Shown one piece after another: positions 1-4,454 of a stretch of 8,501 bases of DNA. Within the stretch, counting starts at the first letter, position 1. Each line of letters opens with the position of its first letter. The stretch comes from Deltaproteobacteria bacterium RBG_16_54_11. GTDB lineage: Bacteria > Desulfobacterota > B13-G15 > RBG-16-54-18. The translations under genes were made by a program, and so were the position numbers. The stretch lies in contig MGQS01000092.1 of NCBI GenBank assembly GCA_001797905.1, positions 1,825 to 10,325 of the forward strand, written 5' to 3'. Under the pieces are notes generated by a model that saw only the letters and a program-made list of their open reading frames with translations, was not told where the DNA came from and searched no databases.

Positions 1-1
1 G

Positions 2-49
2 GTTTTCGCAATCATCAATCATGATGGCTTCATCACCCACGAGCCATGA
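2..49 (+). CDS. Possible 3' end of a rightward gene cut by the window edge
   Basis: Reading from base 2, 15 codons are open and end at TGA (47-49), giving a tail that reads VFAIINHDGFITHEP. The third codon positions are rich in C, as in the neighbouring genes, and the stop falls just before the repeat element. This is what a gene converging on the leftward fabH-type gene would look like. The opposite strand is also open in the same codon phase (residues like VGDEAIMIDCEN running off the left edge), so the strand is not settled. No family can be named from so few residues. Confidence 0.25.
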   Translation, partial: VFAIINHDGFITHEP

Positions 50-57
50 AAATCAGC

Positions 58-164
58 AATCCCCCTTCACCCCCCTTTAGCAAACCGAAGCCGAAGGTGG
101 CCCTTTGGCCAGTGACCCTTTGGTCAGGGGGGATGGCCGTAGGTGGCCCTTTGGTCAGGGGATT
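58..164 (-). repeat. Intergenic C/G-rich repeat element A, with three hairpin modules
   Basis: The element is bounded by AATCCCC (58-64) and its inverted partner GGGGATT (158-164). It is related to the elements at 1415-1514 and 2322-2416 but lies in the opposite orientation and has lost their second hairpin. Inside are three tandem copies of a short hairpin: TGGCC-CTTT-GGCCA (98-111), TGACC-CTTT-GGTCA (113-126) and TGGCC-CTTT-GGTCA (143-156). The stem changes keep pairing: a G-C pair becomes A-T in the second copy and a G-T wobble in the third. It lies downstream of the fabH-type gene. The 165-261 stretch next to it holds no convincing gene, and no clear terminator was found there. Confidence 0.75.
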
Positions 165-261
165 TGAAACCTATTTTTCTGAGCAATAGGTCTCTTTAAT
201 ATAATAATAGAGGAAAAAGGTCTTTAAGCTTTTCAATGATAATGGCAGCTGCCAACGTTGA

Positions 262-1248
262 TTACCACCTGATCAAAGAGCTCCCCCACGTCAACCCCCC
301 GCCGAAGGCGGTCAACAGGACCAGGTCGCCCGGCTGTATGGTGCCGTCCCGCACCGCCTCATCCAGGGCGATAGGAACCGTGGCGGAGGAGATATTCCCA
401 TATTTTTCGATGGTTAAATAGAGCTTATCCATGGAGCAATTCAACCGCTTGGCCACCCCCTGCAGGATGCGGATATTTGCCTGGTGGGGGATAATCACCT
501 TGACGTCATCCAGGGTAAGGTCGTTGTGGAGGAGGGCCTCCTCACAGGCCTCGGCGAACCGCCTCACCGCCACCTTAACGGATTGGTTCGCGCCGATCAT
601 ATCGAGATTATGGAGTTTCTTCTCCACGCTCTCGAATGATATGGGCGTGGTCTTTGATCCGCCTCCGGGAAGCAAGAGATTATCCCCACTGGCCCCATCG
701 GTGTGTATGTGGGTGGAAAGAATCCTGTGGCCATCACCCACCTCCGCGATCACCGCCGCCCCGGACCCGTCGCCCCAGAGGATGCAGGTCTCGCGGTTGG
801 TCCAATCCAATGTCCTGGTCATGATCTCCGAGGCGACCACGAGGGCATTGCGGTAGATGCCGTTCTTGATATACTGCTCCGCTATGGAGAGGGCGAAGAT
901 AAAGCCCGTGCAGGCGGCGGTGACATCAAAACTGACGGCGTTCACCGCCCCGAGCTTCGCCTCCAACCAATTGGCCCCGGCAGGGCACTGCGTATCCGGG
1001 GTGACGGTGGCCATCACGATGAGCTCTATCTCTTCGGCGGCAATCCCGGCATCCGCCAGGGCCTTCTCACTCGCCCTCTTGGCCAGATCCGAGGCCGCCT
1101 CGTCCTTCCCGGCTACGCGCCGTTCTCGGATTCCCGTCCTTGTCGTTATCCACTCGTCGTTGGTATCGAGGATCTTCTCCAAATCGAAATTGGACAAGAC
1201 CGTTTCAGGAAGATAAGAGCCGGTCCCAACAATCCCCACCCGCTTCAT
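262..1248 (-). CDS. fabH: Beta-ketoacyl-ACP synthase III (FabH family)
   Basis: A 328-residue thiolase-fold condensing enzyme, close to the usual FabH length of about 317-330. FabH enzymes condense acyl-CoA, typically acetyl-CoA, with malonyl-ACP to start fatty acid synthesis in the cytoplasm. The active-site triad is visible: Cys113 in AACTGF, His255 in IIPHQAN and Asn285 in YGNISSAT. Trp33 and Arg37 in the NDEWITTRTGI stretch match the CoA-binding residues of FabH, and the C-terminus has the family's glycine-rich FGGGLTWGSS. The start is supported by GAGGGG (plus-strand 1258-1263) nine bases upstream. The gene stands alone, with no plsX, rpmF, fabD or acpP beside it, so it may be a second FabH or a paralogue with another acyl preference (branched-chain or specialised lipid). 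Family assignment is firm; the exact substrate is not. Confidence 0.93.
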   Translation of the reverse strand: MKRVGIVGTGSYLPETVLSNFDLEKILDTNDEWITTRTGIRERRVAGKDEAASDLAKRASEKALADAGIAAEEIELIVMATVTPDTQCPAGANWLEAKLGAVNAVSFDVTAACTGFIFALSIAEQYIKNGIYRNALVVASEIMTRTLDWTNRETCILWGDGSGAAVIAEVGDGHRILSTHIHTDGASGDNLLLPGGGSKTTPISFESVEKKLHNLDMIGANQSVKVAVRRFAEACEEALLHNDLTLDDVKVIIPHQANIRILQGVAKRLNCSMDKLYLTIEKYGNISSATVPIALDEAVRDGTIQPGDLVLLTAFGGGLTWGSSLIRW

Positions 1249-1307
1249 TGCTTCTTACCCCTCACGTATCCTTCCTGTGGAATGCAATAACAAAAGGCCT
1301 CAAAAAA

Positions 1308-1335
1308 GATATACCCTTGCCCTTTGTTTTGTCAA
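1308..1335 (-). promoter_or_regulatory. Candidate sigma-70 promoter of the fabH-type gene
   Basis: On the minus strand a perfect -35 TTGACA (plus-strand 1330-1335) is followed after 16 bases by TATATC (plus-strand 1308-1313; 4 of 6 matches). Transcription would start about 50 bases before the fabH start codon. This is inferred from motif match and position only. Confidence 0.55.
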
Positions 1336-1414
1336 TGGCCAAGGCCCCCCAGGCAAAGGTAACGTCATAGTTAATCTTAGCTCATGGAATCCATTCAAAA
1401 AAGGTGCTGATCAG

Positions 1415-1514
1415 AAAATCCCCCCGCACCCCCTGGCTAAAGAGCCACCTCCGGCTTTTTCAAAGGGGGGAAATTTAATGTCTCCCTTTGTAAAGGGAGA
1501 TTTAGAGGGATTTT
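1415..1514 (+). repeat. Intergenic C/G-rich repeat element B, about 100 bp with inverted ends
   Basis: The ends are AAAATCCC (1415-1422) and GGGATTTT (1507-1514), an exact 8-base inverted pair. Inside are a hairpin TGGCT-AAAG-AGCCA (1434-1447), followed by CCTCCGG, and a second hairpin of nine pairs, TCTCCCTTT (1481-1489) with AAAGGGAGA (1492-1500). It has the same module order and orientation as the element at 2322-2416. It carries no credible ORF; a 70-codon minus-strand frame across it only reflects low-complexity sequence. Its place between the two divergent promoters' genes means it may be transcribed from neither or affect both. Confidence 0.8.
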
Positions 1515-1574
1515 CCTACTCACATTCGATCTGACTTTGACGCAAACCCTGACCCCAGACAGGCTTGGAGGGTC

Positions 1575-1604
1575 TTGACAGAGAAGGGGGAAAAAGGGTA
1601 TAAG
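1575..1604 (+). promoter_or_regulatory. Sigma-70-type promoter of the HNH endonuclease gene
   Basis: A perfect -35 TTGACA (1575-1580) is followed after 18 bases by TATAAG (1599-1604; 5 of 6 matches to TATAAT). The start point would fall near 1611, about 30 bases before the ATG at 1641, leaving room for the ribosome-binding sequence GTGAGG (1628-1633). It is the best promoter match in the window. Confidence 0.7.
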
Positions 1605-1640
1605 ATATGTGATTTTATGAGCCGACAGTGAGGTTGGGAG

Positions 1641-2165
1641 ATGGAGCACGCCCTACTTTTAAACGCTACCTATGAGCCCTTGCGGGTGGTCTCGTGGAAA
1701 AAGGCCATTACCCTGGTTACCCTGGGTAAGGTAGAGGTGATCGAGGAATACGATCGAGAGGTGCGAAGCATCTCCTTTACCATCAAGCTCCCCTCCATCA
1801 TCCGGCTCATCAGGTTCGTGCGCAAGAAGAAAGTGGGCGTAAAGTTCTCCCGCCAGAACATCTACGCCCGGGACAAAAACCAATGTCTGTATTGCGGGAA
1901 CAAGCTCTCCAGCGAGGAGTTGACCTATGACCATGTGATCCCTCGGTCGATGGGGGGAAGGACCGAGTGGACCAACATCGTCACCTGCTGCATGGAGTGC
2001 AACAGGCGCAAGGGGGGGAAGACCCCGCACGAGGCGGGAATGACACTCCTGCGCAAACCCGTCAAGCCGGAGTGGCTCCCTATCTTGAGGATCACCATCA
2101 ACATTAAGCAGGCCCCCGAGTCGTGGTTCGACTACCTCTACTGGAATGTGGAGCTCGAGTCATAG
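1641..2165 (+). CDS. HNH endonuclease family protein (McrA-like, zinc-binding)
   Basis: A 174-residue protein with an N-terminal region of about 70 residues typical of a widespread bacterial HNH group (LLLNATYEPLRVVSWKKAI near the start), then an HNH domain at about 75-130. Two zinc-binding CxxC pairs are seen, Cys82/Cys85 and Cys117/Cys120. Between them is the catalytic DH (Asp97-His98, in YDHVIPRSMGG), and Asn112 and Asn121 (CNRRKGG) complete the HNH pattern. Such domains cut DNA using a single metal ion. No methyltransferase, restriction partner, intron or inteins are nearby, so the substrate is unknown; repair, defence and housekeeping roles are all possible. The gene is monocistronic, with its own promoter just upstream and a strong terminator after the stop. 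The start is fixed by GTGAGG seven bases upstream. Confidence 0.88.
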   Translation: MEHALLLNATYEPLRVVSWKKAITLVTLGKVEVIEEYDREVRSISFTIKLPSIIRLIRFVRKKKVGVKFSRQNIYARDKNQCLYCGNKLSSEELTYDHVIPRSMGGRTEWTNIVTCCMECNRRKGGKTPHEAGMTLLRKPVKPEWLPILRITINIKQAPESWFDYLYWNVELES

Positions 2166-2191
2166 ACCCTGGTAGAATCCTTACTATCTAT

Positions 2192-2225
2192 GATAGGCAG
2201 GCCCACGGCCTGCCTATCTTTTAAT
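2192..2225 (+). terminator. Rho-independent terminator after the HNH gene
   Basis: A perfect 12-pair stem is formed by GATAGGCAGGCC (2192-2203) and GGCCTGCCTATC (2207-2218), with a 3-base CAC loop and TTTTAAT immediately after. It begins 27 bases after the HNH stop codon. It separates the HNH gene from the nadA group. Confidence 0.92.
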
Positions 2226-2267
2226 AAGAGGGGTGAGAGGAAGATAGCATTTATTTGCTAGGCAATC

Positions 2268-2315
2268 TTTCCCGAGGGGTTCGTTACCCACTGGCCAAAG
2301 GGCCACCTCCGGGAA
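2268..2315 (+). repeat. Extra single copy of the hairpin repeat module inside a larger stem
   Basis: The module (2291-2312) reads C-TGGCC-AAAG-GGCCA-CCTCCGG, the same as those within the larger elements. Here it sits alone rather than between AATCCC ends. Flanking bases TTTCCCGAGG (2268-2277) and CCTCCGGGAA (2306-2315) can pair with one bulge, giving a larger outer stem round the module. It lies 6 bases before element C. Confidence 0.6.
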
Positions 2316-2321
2316 CGATAA

Positions 2322-2416
2322 AAATCCCCCTCAATCCCCCTGGCCAAAGGGCCACCTTCGGTTTCCCAAAGGGGGAGATTATCCCTCCCTTTACAAAAGG
2401 GAGGAGGGAGGGATTT
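2322..2416 (+). repeat. Intergenic C/G-rich repeat element C, about 95 bp with inverted ends
   Basis: The ends are AAATCCC (2322-2328) and GGGATTT (2410-2416). Internal modules are the hairpin TGGCC-AAAG-GGCCA (2341-2354) and a nine-pair hairpin CCTCCCTTT (2384-2392) with AAAGGGAGG (2396-2404). The layout matches element B. The second hairpin ends 39 bases before the nadA start codon, so it would lie in the leader of any nadA transcript that starts upstream of it. No clear sigma-70 promoter for nadA could be picked out in this gap, and no known riboswitch fold was recognised. Confidence 0.8.
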
Positions 2417-2443
2417 AATAAAGCTATTTTCTAGGCAAGTACC

Positions 2444-3355
2444 ATGGATAAAAAAGAATTAATAAGAAGCATCCTCGAATTAAAACAGCAGAGGAATGCC
2501 GTCATCGTCGCGCACAACTACCAGATAGACGACGTGCAGGCACTGGCCGATGTGATCGGGGATTCCTTTGCCCTCAGCAAATACTGCGCCTCCAGCCCCC
2601 GGGATGTCATTGTCTTTTGTGGCGTCCATTTCATGGCTGAAAGCGCAAAAATTTTATCACCGCAAAAAACGGTGCTGCTTGCCGAGATCCAAGCCGGATG
2701 CCCCATGGCCGATATGGTGAATGTCGAGGACTTGAGAGCGATGAAGCGCGATCACCCTCATGCCGCGGTTGTCTGTTATATCAACACCTCCGCAGCGGTA
2801 AAGGCCGAGTGCGATATCTGTTGCACCTCCTCCAATGCGGTCAAGGTAATACAGTCTCTGGCGGAAGAAGAGATCATCTTCGTGCCCGATAAAAACCTGG
2901 GCGATTACGTTGCCAAGAAGGTCCCTGAAAAAAGGATGATCATCTGGGATGGATTCTGTGTGACTCACCATAGAGTCACCTTGGAAGAAGTTCAGAAGGC
3001 GAAAGAGGCGCACCCTGACGCCCTGGTCCTGGTGCACCCGGAGTGCAGGCCCGAGGTGGTCGAGCCGGCCGACTTCGTCGGCAGTACGAGGCAGATAATC
3101 GATTTCGCAGCCGCATCGAAAGAGCGAAAATTTATCATAGGCACCGAAATGGGCGTTCTCTACAGCCTTAAGAAGGGTAATCCGGAGAAGACCTTTTACC
3201 TGTTGTCGCCGGGCCTTATCTGCCCGAACATGAAAAAAACGAGACTGGAAAGTGTCTATAATGCCCTCAAGGAGATGAGATACGCCATCGAGCTTGAAGA
3301 AGAGATCATTATAAAAGCGAGGACAACCCTGGAGAGGATGCTGAAGGTTGAGTGA
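2444..3355 (+). CDS. nadA: Quinolinate synthase NadA
   Basis: Makes quinolinate from iminoaspartate and dihydroxyacetone phosphate, the second step of de novo NAD synthesis, using a [4Fe-4S] cluster. At 303 residues it matches the short, single-module NadA type. The three cluster cysteines have the family's spacing of roughly 87 residues: Cys86 in AGCPMAD, Cys172 in WDGFCVTH and Cys260 in GLICPNM. Substrate-site signatures include His24 in AHNYQ, CGVHFMAE (59-66) and HPEC (198-201). The ATG is preceded only by a weak TAGG (2432-2435), but the N-terminus aligns with the usual start of the family. nadB and nadC are not in the window. Only 37 bases separate it from the following phosphoesterase gene, so the two are probably co-transcribed. 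Confidence 0.96.
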   Translation: MDKKELIRSILELKQQRNAVIVAHNYQIDDVQALADVIGDSFALSKYCASSPRDVIVFCGVHFMAESAKILSPQKTVLLAEIQAGCPMADMVNVEDLRAMKRDHPHAAVVCYINTSAAVKAECDICCTSSNAVKVIQSLAEEEIIFVPDKNLGDYVAKKVPEKRMIIWDGFCVTHHRVTLEEVQKAKEAHPDALVLVHPECRPEVVEPADFVGSTRQIIDFAAASKERKFIIGTEMGVLYSLKKGNPEKTFYLLSPGLICPNMKKTRLESVYNALKEMRYAIELEEEIIIKARTTLERMLKVE

Positions 3356-3392
3356 AGGGCATTCGATTCTGTTTTATGGTGGCTGATACGCG

Positions 3393-4454
3393 ATGAAGAT
3401 CATCCATACCGCAGATATTCATCTCAAAGAATATGGCGATGAGAGATGGGAGGCCCTGCAAAAACTCATCGCCCTGGGGCAAAAAGAAGGGATAGAACTG
3501 TTCCTCATCAGCGGCGACCTCTTTGACAGAGGCAGCGACGCTGAAGCCCTCCGGCCCCACATACGAGGACTCTTCTCCAACACCGGCTTTCGGATCTGCC
3601 TTATCCCCGGAAATCACGACAGAGATTCTTATACCGGCGGCATGTATTTCGGCGAGGATACCGTTATCCTCACCGATCTGAACAGGCCGTGTGAGTATAA
3701 GGACGTTATGATATGGGGAATCCCTTTTGAGCCGGCAGAGAGAGAAAAGATTCTTCATCAGCTCCATTCGTTGGCCCATCTCTTGACCCCTAACAAGAAA
3801 CACATCGTGCTCTATCATGGGGAGCTGCTCGATGCCTTTTTTTCCAGGAGCGATTTTGGCGATGAGGGTGACGAGCGGTATATGCCGGTGAGACTTTCCT
3901 ATTTTAACGATCTCAAGGTCGATTATGTCCTTGCCGGTCACTTTCATAAGCGCTTTGATGTGTGGCGGCTGCAACAGGGGGGATATTTCGTCTATCCCGG
4001 ATCACCTGTTTCCATAACGAGAAAGGAGACAGGCCAAAGGCGGATCAACCTCTTTGAGCTCGGCAAGCAGCCCCGGGAACACCCTCTTGATACCCCTTAC
4101 TTTGAAGAAGTGCTTATCGTCTGCGATCCCTTTGCCGACAAAGACCCCCTGGAGCAGATGAAAGAACGTTTTCAGGAGTTGCCGGCGCATGCACAGGTCA
4201 TCCTCATCATCACAGGATTTGTCAACGGCGAGGCCATGGGAATGACGGAAGAGGAGTTTGTAAAACACGCAAAGAAAATCGTTCGCGGCAGATGTGTTGA
4301 GGAACGGTATGAATTCCGGGATATACGGATGATACTGGAAGACGATTTATTTAAGGGGTTTTTAAAAAAACTTGAGCAGGCCGACTATGCCGGAGAAAAA
4401 AAGAAGCACATGCGGGAGATAGCGATCAGGGCCATGATGGGCGCACGGCGATGA
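3393..4454 (+). CDS. SbcD/YhaO-like metallophosphoesterase (DNA exonuclease subunit)
   Basis: A 353-residue calcineurin-type phosphoesterase of the Mre11/SbcD/YhaO group. All metal-binding motifs are present in order: Asp8-x-His10 (HTADIH), Asp42 in GDLFD, Asn74-His75 in GNHD, His142 in YHGE, and His183/His185 in GHFH. The region after about residue 225 corresponds to the capping and ATPase-binding part of the family. The known role of such proteins is two-metal (usually Mn) nuclease activity on DNA ends in complex with an SMC-like ATPase. The next gene encodes just such an ATPase and overlaps the stop by four bases (ATGA), implying translational coupling and a 1:1 complex. GGTGG (3378-3382) may serve as the ribosome-binding site. 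The absence of a hook in the partner favours YhaO over classical SbcD. Confidence 0.9.
   Translation: MKIIHTADIHLKEYGDERWEALQKLIALGQKEGIELFLISGDLFDRGSDAEALRPHIRGLFSNTGFRICLIPGNHDRDSYTGGMYFGEDTVILTDLNRPCEYKDVMIWGIPFEPAEREKILHQLHSLAHLLTPNKKHIVLYHGELLDAFFSRSDFGDEGDERYMPVRLSYFNDLKVDYVLAGHFHKRFDVWRLQQGGYFVYPGSPVSITRKETGQRRINLFELGKQPREHPLDTPYFEEVLIVCDPFADKDPLEQMKERFQELPAHAQVILIITGFVNGEAMGMTEEEFVKHAKKIVRGRCVEERYEFRDIRMILEDDLFKGFLKKLEQADYAGEKKKHMREIAIRAMMGARR

Noticed and set aside
58..164. CRISPR-like array from the three repeated hairpins
   Set aside because: Spacing between copies is irregular and only a few bases to about 16; there are no spacers of constant length and no cas genes.
244..253. 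GGCAGCTGCC palindrome just after the fabH-type stop codon
   Set aside because: A perfect 10-base palindrome, but with no loop and no adjacent T-run on the transcribed strand, so not convincing as a terminator.
703..1290. 195-codon plus-strand frame opposite the fabH-type gene
   Set aside because: It mirrors a gene with intact catalytic motifs; the translation is proline/arginine-rich without recognisable domains.
1437..1649. 70-codon minus-strand frame across element B
   Set aside because: It is made of repeat and promoter sequence; the apparent peptide is low complexity.
2226..2443. Riboswitch (for example an NAD-sensing type) upstream of nadA
   Set aside because: The gap is accounted for by the repeat modules; no conserved aptamer pattern was recognised by eye. 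A covariance-model search would settle it.
3309..3974. 221-codon minus-strand frame opposite the phosphoesterase gene
   Set aside because: It overlaps the nadA tail and all the phosphoesterase motifs on the other strand; no domain or ribosome-binding site supports it.
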